A stretch of 64,000 nucleotides of DNA from contig NZ_CP046208.1 in NCBI RefSeq assembly GCF_012570365.1, positions 253,472 to 317,471 on the forward strand. The letters are read 5' to 3'. Origin of the DNA: Enterobacteriaceae endosymbiont of Donacia clavipes. Its GTDB lineage: Bacteria; Pseudomonadota; Gammaproteobacteria; Enterobacterales; Enterobacteriaceae. Both the position numbers and the translations under genes were made by a program. This document shows, piece by piece, positions 39,075-48,969 of the stretch. Position 1 is the first letter of the stretch. Each line of letters begins with the position of its first letter. The notes below the pieces were generated by a model. The model was not told where the DNA came from. It ran no database searches and saw nothing but the letters and a program-made list of their open reading frames with translations.

Positions 39075-41630
39075 TTATATTTTTTTTGTAACTATATTAA
39101 ATATTTTATGTGGTACATAAATTGTTTTTACAATTATAATATTTTTTAAAAATTTAGATATTTTTTTATGTAATAAAATATATTTTTTAATATTATTTTC
39201 TTTTTTTTTGTATTTTAATGGAATTAAAAGATTATATTTTTTTTTACCATTAATTTGAATTACAATATTAAAAGTATCAAGTAAATTAGTATTAATATTT
39301 TCAATTATTGGCCATGATTCATAATCTATATCAGTATTTTTTCCCATATATTTCCATAATATAAAACAAAAATGTGGTGTAAAAGGATATAAAATTTTTA
39401 ATACTATTAATAATCCATTATAAATAATTAAATAATCTATTTTATTAGATATTTTATACTTAATAATTTTATTAACTAAAAACATTACAGATGAAATAAC
39501 TGTATTAAAAACTTGATTTGTTTCAAAATTATTTGTTACTTTTATAATAGTTTTATTTATATAATTTTTTATTATTAATTGTTCTTTATTATATTTCGTA
39601 AATATAAAATATTTTTTATTAATTTGTTTATAATTATAATTTAATTTTTTATATTGATAAATAAATTTCCATAATTTTTTTAAAAATCTAAACATTCCTT
39701 TAATACCTGATTCTTTCCATTCTAAAGACATTGTCGGAGGAGCTGCAAACATAATAAAAAGACGTAAAGTATCAGCACCATATTTTTGAATAATATCTTT
39801 AGGATCTACACCATTATTTTTAGATTTAGACATTTTTATCATACCATTATATATTAATTTTCTTCCTTGATTATCAAAAATATTTGTAACATTATTATCT
39901 TTTTTAAAAATAATATTTTTTGATGAAACCCAATTATATTTATTATTTTTATCTATATAATAGTAAGAATCAGCTAAAACCATTCCTTGACATAGTAATT
40001 TTTTTACTGGTTCATCAGTATCTAGTAAACCTATATCTCTCATTAATTTATGAAAAAAACGAAAATATATTAAATGCATTATTGCATGTTCTATGCCTCC
40101 AATATATTGATCTATAGGTAACCAATATTTTGCTTTTTTTTTATCTAACATATTATTATTATCATGAGGAGCTGTATATCTAACATAATACCATGAAGAT
40201 TCAATAAAAGTATCAAATGTATCAGTTTCTATTTGTCCTTTTATTCCATTTTTATTATATTGAAACCATTTTAAATTTTTTTTTATTTTTTCATTATAAT
40301 TTTCTTTTATATCTTCATTAAAAAAATTTTTAGGAAACACAAGAGGTAGATCTTTTTTTTTAAAAGGTATAAAATCTCCATTATTTTTTATAATAATAGG
40401 AATAGGAGTTCCCCATAAACGTTGTCTTGAAATACTCCAATCTTTTAAATGATAATATTTTTTATAAAATGCTATTTTTTTTTTAATTAAATGATTAAAT
40501 AATAATTTATTATTAAATTTATTATTTTTATTAAAATTTAATATTTTTTTTTTATTTATAATTAATATATTACATTTTTGTGCTAATAAAAAATCTTTTT
40601 TATCATATTCTGGTATACCGATGGTAGCATTTATTTCATAAATATTAGATAAATAATTTACTATTATTATTGGTATTTTTTTTTTTGTAAAAATATTTTC
40701 AGCAAATAATAAACTATTAATACATTTTATATTATGAATAGGTAAAGATAAATTTTTTTCATTAGAAAAAAAAGATTTACATTTTTCAATAAATTTTTTA
40801 ATTTCTTTATTTTTAATAAATTTTTTACATATAGGATGATTATATAAAATTTTTATAAAACTTATATCTATAAATTGATATTTAGATTCTATAAAAACAT
40901 TTAATTTTAAATTAGTATCAAAAATTTTAAAAAAAATTTCTACTCCTTTTATTTTACCTATCCAATTTTTTTGCATATTTTTAACTTGATTAGGCCAATT
41001 ATTTAATTTTTTTAAATGATTTAATAATTCTTCATTATAAGAAGTAATTTTTAAAAACCATTGTTTAATCCATTTTTTTTTAATAAAATTATGACATCTC
41101 CAACAAGAATTATTTATAACCTGTTCATTAGCTAAAACTGTTTTATCAATAGGACACCAATTTACTAGAGCATTTTTTTTATATGCTAATCCTAATTTAT
41201 ATAATTTTAAAAAAAACCATTGTTCCCAACGATAGTATTCAGGATTACATGTTGTAATTTCTCTATCCCAATCAAAGCTAAATCCTAATAATTTTAGTTG
41301 TTTTTTCATATACAAAATATTATTTTTAGTCCAAATATTGGGAGATACATTATTATTATAAGCAGCTATTTCAGCTGGCAAACCAAAAGCATCCCATCCA
41401 ATAGGATGTAAAACATTTTTACCTAACATACGTTGATATCTAGCAATAACATCTCCTATTGTATAATTACGAACATGTCCCATATGTAATTTACCAGATG
41501 GATATGGTAACATTGATAAACAATAGAACTTTTCTTTATTATAATTTTCTTTTACTTTAAAAGTATTATTTAAATCCCATTTTTTTTGAACATAAGATTC
41601 TACTTCTTTAGGAGAATATTCTTTTTTCAT
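39075..41630 (-). CDS. leuS: Leucyl-tRNA synthetase with degenerate editing domain
   Basis: Class I synthetase charging tRNA-Leu. I start at the ATG at 41630 (MKKEYSPKEVESYVQKKWD, the family N-terminus, with AGGA upstream), giving 851 residues (E. coli 860). An open extension to 41762 would overlap ybeY and has no homology. Synthetic-site motifs are intact: PYPSGKLHMGH (HIGH type, H49-H52), WDAFGLPAE, DWSISRQRLWG, FDTFIESSWYY and KMSKSKNNG. The CP1 editing insertion is clearly eroded: the E. coli TTRPDT threonine-rich motif is IESKYQ (residues 247-252) and the GTGAVMAVPGHD region reads EINATIGIPEYD (332-343). Aminoacylation should work; post-transfer editing probably does not. Confidence 0.96.
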   Translation of the reverse strand: MKKEYSPKEVESYVQKKWDLNNTFKVKENYNKEKFYCLSMLPYPSGKLHMGHVRNYTIGDVIARYQRMLGKNVLHPIGWDAFGLPAEIAAYNNNVSPNIWTKNNILYMKKQLKLLGFSFDWDREITTCNPEYYRWEQWFFLKLYKLGLAYKKNALVNWCPIDKTVLANEQVINNSCWRCHNFIKKKWIKQWFLKITSYNEELLNHLKKLNNWPNQVKNMQKNWIGKIKGVEIFFKIFDTNLKLNVFIESKYQFIDISFIKILYNHPICKKFIKNKEIKKFIEKCKSFFSNEKNLSLPIHNIKCINSLLFAENIFTKKKIPIIIVNYLSNIYEINATIGIPEYDKKDFLLAQKCNILIINKKKILNFNKNNKFNNKLLFNHLIKKKIAFYKKYYHLKDWSISRQRLWGTPIPIIIKNNGDFIPFKKKDLPLVFPKNFFNEDIKENYNEKIKKNLKWFQYNKNGIKGQIETDTFDTFIESSWYYVRYTAPHDNNNMLDKKKAKYWLPIDQYIGGIEHAIMHLIYFRFFHKLMRDIGLLDTDEPVKKLLCQGMVLADSYYYIDKNNKYNWVSSKNIIFKKDNNVTNIFDNQGRKLIYNGMIKMSKSKNNGVDPKDIIQKYGADTLRLFIMFAAPPTMSLEWKESGIKGMFRFLKKLWKFIYQYKKLNYNYKQINKKYFIFTKYNKEQLIIKNYINKTIIKVTNNFETNQVFNTVISSVMFLVNKIIKYKISNKIDYLIIYNGLLIVLKILYPFTPHFCFILWKYMGKNTDIDYESWPIIENINTNLLDTFNIVIQINGKKKYNLLIPLKYKKKENNIKKYILLHKKISKFLKNIIIVKTIYVPHKIFNIVTKKI

Positions 41631-41736
41631 ATAAAAATAATTCCTGAATTTTTTATTTACAAAATTATTAAAAAAATAAAAATGATTTTTATAAAAAAAA
41701 TTTATTATTATATGTTTTAATTTTATTAAAATTTTT

Positions 41737-42195
41737 TTATAAATACGGATTTTTATATCCAAGTAATTTAAGTATATTAATTTCTTTTAATTCCATTAAA
41801 TTTGCTTCTTTAAAATTTTTATGTTCATATTTTAATAAATGTAAAACTGCATGTATAATAATATGAGTATAATGAAATTTTGGTGTTTTTTTTTGTAAAA
41901 TAGATTCATATTCAATAATTTCTTTACATAAGATAATATCTCCTAATAATTTTTTTTTAAAAAAATTATTTTCTAATAAAAAAGATAAAACATTAGTAGG
42001 TTTAGATATTTTTAAATATTCTTTATTGAGTTTTTTAATCATATTTTTTGTTACTATAGAGATAGTTATTTCAATATTTCTAATATTTTTTTTTTTAAAA
42101 ATTATATTTAACCAATAAAAAATTTCATTTTTTGTTGGTAAATTATAATTATTTTTACAATAATTGTAATAATTTAAAATAATATTTGATTTCAT
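41737..42195 (-). CDS. ybeY: Endoribonuclease YbeY (16S rRNA maturation)
   Basis: Zinc-dependent single-strand endoribonuclease active in 16S rRNA 3'-end maturation and ribosome quality control. The 152 residues match E. coli (155). The metal motif HAVLHLLKYEH keeps the three histidines in the H-x3-H-x5-H spacing, and ISKPTNVLSF is the family's conserved N-terminal signature. It follows miaB by 17 bases; ybeZ, which lies between them in E. coli, is missing. Confidence 0.94.
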   Translation of the reverse strand: MKSNIILNYYNYCKNNYNLPTKNEIFYWLNIIFKKKNIRNIEITISIVTKNMIKKLNKEYLKISKPTNVLSFLLENNFFKKKLLGDIILCKEIIEYESILQKKTPKFHYTHIIIHAVLHLLKYEHKNFKEANLMELKEINILKLLGYKNPYL

Positions 42196-42212
42196 AAAAT
42201 CCTAAATAAAAA

Positions 42213-43553
42213 TTAATTTTTACAAATAGAAATAAATACTGCATATAAAGAATATAAATAAGAATCAATAATTTTTACATTTATAAATTTACCAATATAA
42301 TTATTATTACTTATAAAAAAAACAGTCCTATTATTTTCTGTTTTTCCAAAATATTGATTATTTTGAATAGATATACCTTCTACTAATATAACTTGTATTG
42401 TATTCATCATTTTTAAACTAAATTTTTTAGTCTGTTGTTTTAAATAATATTGTAATAAATATAATCTTTCTTTTTTCTCACTTATACTTACATCATCTTT
42501 CATTTTACTAGCTGGTGTCCCTGGTCTAGAAGAATAAATAAAACTAAAACTCATATCTAAATCGATATCTAAGATTAATGAAATAGTATCATAAAAATCT
42601 TTTTTAGTTTCACCAGGGAAACCAACAATAAAATCTGAACTAATTTGAATATTAGGTCTAATATTTTTAAGTTTATTTATAATTTTAATATAATCACTAA
42701 CATTATATCTTCTTTTCATTAAAGAAAGAATTCGATCAGATCCACTTTGTATTGGTAAATGTAAAAAATTTACTAATTGAGGAATTTTTTTATATATATT
42801 AATTAATTCATCAGAAAAATTTTGTGGATGACTTGTAGTAAATCTAATTCTTTTTATATTTTCTATTTTAGATATCATTTGTAATAATTTTGTAAAGTTA
42901 CAATGATTTTGTTTTTTAATATCTTTATAATTATAAGAATTAACATTCTGCCCTAGTAAATGTATTTCTTTAACTCCTTGTAAGGATAAATTTTTAATTT
43001 CTAAAATTATATCTTTATAAGGTCTACTTATTTCTTTTCCTCTAGTATATGGAACTATACAATATGTACAATATTTATTACAACCTTCAATAATTGAAAC
43101 AAAAGAACTTACATCTTTTGTTTTTTTAGGAGGAAAAAATTTAAATTTTTCAATTTTTGGAAAACTTATATCAATTAAATATTTTTTAAATTTATGTACT
43201 TTATATATCATTCTAGGTAATCTATGAAAAGTTTGGGGCCCAAAAATAATATCTACATAATGTGCTCTTTTTAATATTTTTTCACCTTCTTGAGAAGCAA
43301 CACAACCACCAACTCCAATTATAATTTCAGGATTATTTTTTTTTAAATTTTTCCATCTTCCTAATTGATGAAATAATTTTTCTTGTGCTTTTTCTCTAAT
43401 AGAACAAGTATTTAATATTAAAATATTTGCATTTTGAGCAGATTTAGTAATTTTACAATTTAATTCTTTTTTCATAATATCAGCTATCTTAGAAGAATCA
43501 TATTCATTCATTTGACAGCCCCAAGTTTTGATATATAATTTGTTATTTAACAT
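42213..43553 (-). CDS. miaB: tRNA-2-methylthio-N6-dimethylallyladenosine synthase
   Basis: Radical SAM enzyme with two Fe-S clusters that adds the 2-methylthio group to i6A37 in tRNAs reading UNN codons. The 446 residues (E. coli 474) carry both clusters' ligands: C13, C50 and C84 for the auxiliary cluster, and C158, C162 and C165 in [10 protein letters not shown] for the SAM cluster. [25 protein letters not shown] and the C-terminal TRAM domain follow. It requires MiaA, which is not in this window. In E. coli it is likewise adjacent to the Met-Leu-Gln tRNA cluster. Confidence 0.97.
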   Translation of the reverse strand: MLNNKLYIKTWGCQMNEYDSSKIADIMKKELNCKITKSAQNANILILNTCSIREKAQEKLFHQLGRWKNLKKNNPEIIIGVGGCVASQEGEKILKRAHYVDIIFGPQTFHRLPRMIYKVHKFKKYLIDISFPKIEKFKFFPPKKTKDVSSFVSIIEGCNKYCTYCIVPYTRGKEISRPYKDIILEIKNLSLQGVKEIHLLGQNVNSYNYKDIKKQNHCNFTKLLQMISKIENIKRIRFTTSHPQNFSDELINIYKKIPQLVNFLHLPIQSGSDRILSLMKRRYNVSDYIKIINKLKNIRPNIQISSDFIVGFPGETKKDFYDTISLILDIDLDMSFSFIYSSRPGTPASKMKDDVSISEKKERLYLLQYYLKQQTKKFSLKMMNTIQVILVEGISIQNNQYFGKTENNRTVFFISNNNYIGKFINVKIIDSYLYSLYAVFISICKN

Positions 43554-43615
43554 AATTAGATTATAATAAATTGTTTTTATACAAAATTTTAATAAAACTT
43601 ACATAGTAAATTAAC

Positions 43616-43687
43616 CTGGGGTACCTGGATTCGAACCAGGGATGCCGGTATCAAAAACCGATGCCTTAACCACTTGGCTATACCCCA
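43616..43687 (-). tRNA. glnW: tRNA-Gln (anticodon TTG)
   Basis: 72-base cloverleaf with acceptor TGGGGTA/TACCCCA, discriminator G and anticodon loop TTTTGAT, very close to E. coli glnU/glnW. CCA is not encoded. It is the last of a Met-Leu-Gln cluster matching the E. coli metT-leuW-glnU-glnW-metU-glnV-glnX operon reduced to one copy of each. glnS lies just beyond. Confidence 0.96.
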
Positions 43688-43699
43688 ATTTTTATATTT

Positions 43700-43789
43700 T
43701 GCGGAAGACGAGACTCGAACTCGTATTATGTTTACTAAAATAGCCAGAATCTAAATCTGGTGCGTCTACCAAATTTCCGCCACTCCCGC
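43700..43789 (-). tRNA. leuW: tRNA-Leu (anticodon TAG)
   Basis: 90-base class II tRNA with acceptor GCGGGAG/CTTCCGC, anticodon stem-loop CCAGATTTAGATTCTGG and T-arm ACGAGTTCGAGTCTCGT. Compared with E. coli leuW the D-arm is two bases longer and the variable arm is longer but A/T-rich with only a few pairs. CCA is not encoded. Confidence 0.94.
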
Positions 43790-43800
43790 AGAATAAATTT

Positions 43801-43876
43801 TAGCTACGATGGGAATTGAACCCATGACCTCAGCGTTATGAGTGCTGTGCTCTAACCAAAACTGAGCTACGTAGCC
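43801..43876 (-). tRNA. metT: tRNA-Met, elongator (anticodon CAT)
   Basis: 76-base cloverleaf aligned with E. coli metT: acceptor GGCTACG/CGTAGCT with a G1-U72 wobble in place of G-C, anticodon loop CTCATAA and a D-loop two bases longer. The last pair of the anticodon stem is an A-C mismatch. It lacks initiator features, which the tRNA at 58875 has. CCA is not encoded. Confidence 0.93.
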
Positions 43877-43982
43877 AATAACTATTCTTATATTATGTAA
43901 ATAATCAAGTATAACGTCAACTAATTTATTTATAAAAATTAATATTTTAAATTAAATTTTAAAAAAGGATTAAAATAAAAAA

Positions 43983-45623
43983 ATGTATAATTATTATAAA
44001 AATAATTTTATTTTTAAAATTATAGAAAAAGATATAAAAAAAAAAAAATATGATATGATTTGTACTAGATTTCCACCAGAACCAAATGGATACTTACATA
44101 TAGGTCATATAAAATCTATTTGTTTAAATTTTTTAATAGCTAAACATTATAAAGGAAAATGTTTTTTAAGAATTGATGATACTAATCCTTCTACAGAAAA
44201 TATTAAATATATTAAATCTATTATAAAAGATTTAAAATGGTTAGGATTTAAATGGGATGAAGAAATTAAATATTCTTCAAATTATTTTGATATAATGTAT
44301 AAATATGCCATAGAATTAATTAATAAAAATTTAGCTTATGTTGATGAATTAAATATTAAAGATATTAAAAATTATAGAGGAACATTATTAATAGCTGGAG
44401 TAAATAGTCCATATAGAAATCGTTCAAAAGAAGAAAATTTAGAATTATTTAAAAAAATGCACTTGGGTTATTTTCCTGAAGGAAGTATGTCTTTACGTGC
44501 AAAAATTAATATGCAATCGAAAATAATTATAATGAGAGATCCTGTATTATATAGAATTAAATTCAAAAAACATCACCAAACTGGGAAAAAATGGTGTATA
44601 TATCCTACTTATGATTTTAGTCATTGTATTTCTGATGCAATAGAAGGTATTACACATTCTTTATGTACGTTAGAATTTCAGGATAATAGAAGATTATATA
44701 ATTGGATATTAAATAATATTAGTATAGGATTTTATCCCAAACAATATGAATTTTCAAAATTACAAATAGAACATAATATTACTTCAAAAAGAAAAATTAA
44801 TTTATTAATACAAAATAAAATTATAAAAAATTGGAATGATCCTCGATTATTAACTATTTCAGGATTAAGAAGAAAAGGATATACTGCTTCTTCTTTAAAA
44901 AATTTTTGTTACCGTATAGGTGTAACAAAACAAAATAATATTATTGAAAAATCTTTTTTAGAATCTTGTATAAAATCAGAATTAAACAAAATAGTACCTA
45001 GAACTATGGCAATTTTACGACCTTTAAAAATAATTATTAATAATTTTCCTGAAAAAAAAAAAATAAAATTATCTATTCCTAATCATCCAAATAACCCAAA
45101 TATGGGATATAAAAATATTTATTTTACTAAAGAAATATATATAGATATTTTAGATTTTTCCGAAAAAGAAAAAAAAAATTATAGGAGACTTATTCTTGGT
45201 AAAAAAGTACGTTTAAGATATGCTTTTGTAATTAAAGCAAAAAAAGTAATTAAAGATAAAAATAAAAAAATTATTTGTGTATATTGTAATTATTATAAAA
45301 ATACATTAGGAATTAAAATTAATAAAAAACAAGAAATAAAAGGAATTATACATTGGATATCTTGTTCTTATTCACTTTCAGCTTCCTTTAAGTTATATGA
45401 TATTTTATTTACAAAAAAAAATATTAGTAATTTTGATAATATTTTTTCTATTTTAAATAAACAATCAATGTTGGTATATAATGGTTTTATAGAAAAAAAT
45501 TTACTAAAAAATAACAAAAATAAACATTTTCAATTTGAAAGAGAAGGATATTTTTATTTAGATAACAAGGATTTAAATAAAATTATTTTTAATAGAATTG
45601 TATCATTAAAAAATAATAATTAA
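43983..45623 (+). CDS. glnS: Glutaminyl-tRNA synthetase
   Basis: Class I synthetase charging tRNA-Gln. The 546 residues (E. coli 554) include FPPEPNGYLHIGHIKSICLN (HIGH), DDTNP, RDPVLYRIKF, WCIYPTYDFSHCISDAIEG, SLCTLEFQDNRRLYNW, the KMSKS-equivalent ITSKRKINLLI, and two C-terminal beta-barrel domains ending FQFEREGYFYLDN. Direct charging by GlnRS means no Glu-tRNA amidotransferase is needed for Gln. A 13-base A run (44036-44048) encodes lysines in frame. AAGGAT lies about a dozen bases before the ATG. Confidence 0.98.
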   Translation: MYNYYKNNFIFKIIEKDIKKKKYDMICTRFPPEPNGYLHIGHIKSICLNFLIAKHYKGKCFLRIDDTNPSTENIKYIKSIIKDLKWLGFKWDEEIKYSSNYFDIMYKYAIELINKNLAYVDELNIKDIKNYRGTLLIAGVNSPYRNRSKEENLELFKKMHLGYFPEGSMSLRAKINMQSKIIIMRDPVLYRIKFKKHHQTGKKWCIYPTYDFSHCISDAIEGITHSLCTLEFQDNRRLYNWILNNISIGFYPKQYEFSKLQIEHNITSKRKINLLIQNKIIKNWNDPRLLTISGLRRKGYTASSLKNFCYRIGVTKQNNIIEKSFLESCIKSELNKIVPRTMAILRPLKIIINNFPEKKKIKLSIPNHPNNPNMGYKNIYFTKEIYIDILDFSEKEKKNYRRLILGKKVRLRYAFVIKAKKVIKDKNKKIICVYCNYYKNTLGIKINKKQEIKGIIHWISCSYSLSASFKLYDILFTKKNISNFDNIFSILNKQSMLVYNGFIEKNLLKNNKNKHFQFEREGYFYLDNKDLNKIIFNRIVSLKNNN

Positions 45624-45641
45624 TATTTTTAAAAATTAAAA

Positions 45642-45675
45642 ATAAAATCAATTATATTAATATAATTGATTTTAT
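45642..45675. terminator. Perfect 34-base inverted repeat between glnS and fldA, bidirectional terminator
   Basis: The 17-base half ATAAAATCAATTATATT is followed immediately by its exact complement. It lies 19 bases after the glnS stop and 5 bases beyond the fldA stop on the other strand. T-rich tracts flank it on both sides, fitting a shared terminator for two convergent genes. Confidence 0.75.
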
Positions 45676-45679
45676 AGTT

Positions 45680-46192
45680 TTATATTTTAAATTCTTTATA
45701 TATTTGTTTTGTCCAAGTAATAATACGTGAATCTGTTAATTCTGGTTGTCTATCTTCGTCTATAGTTAATCCTAAAAAATAATTTTTATTTTTTAAACTT
45801 TTAGTATGATAAAAATTATATCCTTTAGTAGGCCAATATCCTATGATTTGTGCTTTATTTTTTTTTATTATATTATAAATAATTTTTATTGCATCACAAA
45901 AATAATCGCCATAATCTTCTTGATCACCACAACCAAATAAACCTATAATTTTATTTTTAAAATTAATTTTTTGTAAAATAGGTAAAAAATCATCCCAATC
46001 ACACTGGGCTTCACCATAATACCATGTAGGTATTCCAAATAATATATAATTATATTTTTCAATATCTTTTTTTTCTGTCTGAGAAATATTAAATACTGAT
46101 GAAATACTATTTCCTAATTGTTTTTGTATTTTTAATGCAATATTTTCTGTGTTTCCTGTATCACTACCAAAAAAAATACCTATCTTTGACAT
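45680..46192 (-). CDS. fldA: Flavodoxin 1
   Basis: Small FMN electron carrier that feeds electrons to radical SAM and other reductive enzymes; hemW and miaB in this window are plausible clients. The 170 residues (E. coli 176) include the phosphate loop [27 protein letters not shown] (flavin-contacting aromatic), [16 protein letters not shown] and the C-terminal [16 protein letters not shown]. It is followed after 6 bases by... upstream ybfF on the same strand, an arrangement derived from E. coli fldA-ybfE-ybfF by loss of ybfE. Confidence 0.97.
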   Translation of the reverse strand: MSKIGIFFGSDTGNTENIALKIQKQLGNSISSVFNISQTEKKDIEKYNYILFGIPTWYYGEAQCDWDDFLPILQKINFKNKIIGLFGCGDQEDYGDYFCDAIKIIYNIIKKNKAQIIGYWPTKGYNFYHTKSLKNKNYFLGLTIDEDRQPELTDSRIITWTKQIYKEFKI

Positions 46193-46198
46193 TTTTTG

Positions 46199-46996
46199 TT
46201 ATTTTTCTCCAATAAATATTATTTTTAATAAAAATTTTAAAATTAAATGCAAAATTAATTTTTTATTTTCAATATATAATAAATGACCAACATTAGGAAT
46301 ATTATATATTTTTGCAAAAGGAAATTGATTAAATATATTATTATAATAAATAAAATTTATATAATTTGATAATTCACTTTTTAAAAAGTAAATATTTCCA
46401 TTCCATCGAGGAAGTATATTCCAATCTAATATTTTTTTGTATTCATTTTTTAAAATTTGTAAATTAAATTCCCATTTTCCATTTTTAAACACTTTTAATA
46501 ATGTATTTATTATATACAGATTTTTAATATATAATTTCATGATCTGAAAAATTTTTTTTTTAATTAAAATATTTTTTTTATATATTATATCAAATATATT
46601 AAAAATATTTTTATTAAAATATTTATATTTAACAGGGGCAATATCTAATATAATAATAAATTTTATTTTATTAGGTATAAGTTGAGTAAGTTTCATTGCT
46701 ATCTTTCCACCCATAGAGTGTCCTATAATAATAATATTATTTTTAATATTTAAAAAATTTAAAGTTTCTAAAACGTCTTGAGATAAAAAAATATAATCCA
46801 TTCCTTTACTATGAGATGATAAACCATGATTTCTTAAATCTAATAATACAATTTTACATTTTAAATATTTATTTAAAAATTTCCCCATTACATATAAACT
46901 TTTTTTATTACCAAATAATCCATGAAGTATAATAATTGTATATTTATTTTTAATAAATAAATAATTATATGGAATAATTAAATAACTTAAAATCAT
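46199..46996 (-). CDS. ybfF: Alpha/beta-hydrolase YbfF (esterase)
   Basis: Predicted cytoplasmic esterase; the E. coli orthologue shows acyl-CoA and palmitoyl esterase activity in vitro, but its physiological role is unclear. The 265 residues contain HGLFGNKKSL (oxyanion region), LLDLRNHGLSSHS, the nucleophile elbow GHSMGG, IIILDIAPVKY and a C-terminal VGHLLYIENK with the catalytic His. It lies 6 bases before fldA. Retention of a broad esterase in a reduced genome is mildly surprising and suggests an essential or moonlighting role. Confidence 0.92.
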   Translation of the reverse strand: MILSYLIIPYNYLFIKNKYTIIILHGLFGNKKSLYVMGKFLNKYLKCKIVLLDLRNHGLSSHSKGMDYIFLSQDVLETLNFLNIKNNIIIIGHSMGGKIAMKLTQLIPNKIKFIIILDIAPVKYKYFNKNIFNIFDIIYKKNILIKKKIFQIMKLYIKNLYIINTLLKVFKNGKWEFNLQILKNEYKKILDWNILPRWNGNIYFLKSELSNYINFIYYNNIFNQFPFAKIYNIPNVGHLLYIENKKLILHLILKFLLKIIFIGEK

Positions 46997-47167
46997 ATAA
47001 AGTAAAACTCATTTTAAATACATTATTATATTATATATAAATTTAAAATTGATTTTTAATAAATTTAAAATTTATGATATAATTTTTTTATTAAAAAAAA
47101 ATTTTATATTAAAAAATGTTATTTACTTTAAAATATATATTTTTATATAATTAATAATTTATATATT

Positions 47168-48778
47168 ATGAAAAATATTAATCCTACAAAAACTATCGCT
47201 TGGAAAAATTTGAAAAATCATTTACAAGAAATGAAAAAAATTAATCTTTATCATCTTTTTCAAAAAGATAAAAATAGATTTGCAAATTTTTCGATTAATT
47301 TTGAAAATAAAATTCTTTTTGATTATTCAAAAAATATAATTAATAAAAATACAATGCAATATTTAATTAATTTAGCAAAAGAAATTGGTTATATTGATTT
47401 TATTAATGCATTATTTTACGGTAAAAAAATTAATGTTACAGAACATCTTTCTGTTTTACATACAGCAACAAGAAATAATAATAATTTTTTATTAAAAAAT
47501 AAAAAAATATATGATGATATAAATTTTATTTTACAAAAAATAAAAAATATTTCTAATAATATTATTTTAAACAAATGGAAAGGTTATACAAATAAAAAAA
47601 TAAAAAATATTATAAATATAGGTATAGGTGGATCAGAATTAGGACCATTAATGGTTACAGAAGCATTAAAATTATATAAAAATAAACTAAATTTATTTTT
47701 TTTATCTAATATTGATTCTGATCAATTAATGAATATTATTAACAAAATAAAACCAGAAGAAAGTTTATTTATTATCGTATCAAAAACTTTTACTACACAA
47801 GAAACAATAACAAATGCTTTAAGCATAAAAAAATGGTTTATAAAAAAAATTTTTACAAAATTTAATAAAAATATACTATCAAAACATTTTATTGCTGTTA
47901 CAAATAATATTTATGCTGCAATAAATTTTGGTATCGATCAAAATAATATTTTACCATTGTTATCTGAAATAGGAGGACGTTTTTCTTTATGGTCTTCTGT
48001 AGGATTATCAATTTCCTTATCTATCGGATTTAATAATTTTAAAAAATTATTAAAAGGTGCTAATAAAATGGATAATCATTTTTTTTATACTCCTATAAAT
48101 CATAATATTCCCATTATTATGGCTTTAATTAGTATTTGGTATAGTAATTTTTGGAATACAGAAACGGAAGCTATAATTCCCTATTCTAATAATATGCGCT
48201 TTTTTCCAAAATATTTACAACAATTATGTATGGAATCTAATGGTAAATCTATAGATAGAAATGGAAATAAAATAAAATATCAAACTAGTCCCATTATATG
48301 GGGAGATATTGGTACTAATGGACAACATTCTTTTTTTCAAATGTTACATCAAGGTACTAAATTAATACCATGTGATTTTATAGCTTCAGTTAATTCAAAT
48401 AATTTTTTTAAAGAACATCATAATAAACTTATTGCAAATTATATTGCACAAACAAAAACACTAGCATTTGGTAATGTTAATGAATATATATTACAAAAAA
48501 ATATATATAAATCTTGTTTTGGAAATCATCCAAGTAATTCTATTTTTTTAAAAAAGATTAATCCTTATAATTTAGGTTTATTAATTTCTTATTATGAACA
48601 TAAAATTTTTATGCAAGGAATAATTTTAAATATTTTTTCTTTTGATCAATGGGGTGTTGAATTAGGTAAAAAAATAACGAATATTATACTTAATGATTTT
48701 GATCAAAATATTAAAAAAGTAAATAAATATGATAGTTCAACTAATGGATTAATTAATTTTTATAAATCTTTTTATTAA
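47168..48778 (+). CDS. pgi: Glucose-6-phosphate isomerase
   Basis: Interconverts glucose 6-phosphate and fructose 6-phosphate in glycolysis. The 536 residues (E. coli 549) include NINPTKTIAWKNLKNH at the start, NVTEHLSVLHTATRN, GIGGSELGPLMVTEAL (substrate phosphate), SKTFTTQET, WGDIGTNGQHSFFQMLHQGT (catalytic His) and FDQWGVELGK (catalytic Lys). It stands alone between divergent ybfF and convergent deaD. Confidence 0.98.
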   Translation: MKNINPTKTIAWKNLKNHLQEMKKINLYHLFQKDKNRFANFSINFENKILFDYSKNIINKNTMQYLINLAKEIGYIDFINALFYGKKINVTEHLSVLHTATRNNNNFLLKNKKIYDDINFILQKIKNISNNIILNKWKGYTNKKIKNIINIGIGGSELGPLMVTEALKLYKNKLNLFFLSNIDSDQLMNIINKIKPEESLFIIVSKTFTTQETITNALSIKKWFIKKIFTKFNKNILSKHFIAVTNNIYAAINFGIDQNNILPLLSEIGGRFSLWSSVGLSISLSIGFNNFKKLLKGANKMDNHFFYTPINHNIPIIMALISIWYSNFWNTETEAIIPYSNNMRFFPKYLQQLCMESNGKSIDRNGNKIKYQTSPIIWGDIGTNGQHSFFQMLHQGTKLIPCDFIASVNSNNFFKEHHNKLIANYIAQTKTLAFGNVNEYILQKNIYKSCFGNHPSNSIFLKKINPYNLGLLISYYEHKIFMQGIILNIFSFDQWGVELGKKITNIILNDFDQNIKKVNKYDSSTNGLINFYKSFY

Positions 48779-48969
48779 TTTTGTTAATAAAAATTAGTAA
48801 ATAAATTTATTTAATTAATAAAAATAAAAAATAATAATTTATAATTACTTTTGTTTTATTTTAAAAAAATATTTTGTATGGTAAATATATATCTTTTTTA
48901 TTAAATATTTAAATATTTATATATTTTATTAATTAAACAAAATTTTTATAAAAAATTTTTTACTAAATT

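Noticed and set aside
41631-41762. 44-codon N-terminal extension of leuS
   Set aside because: Overlaps ybeY, has no LeuRS homology and reads as AT-rich filler; the ATG at 41630 gives the family start.
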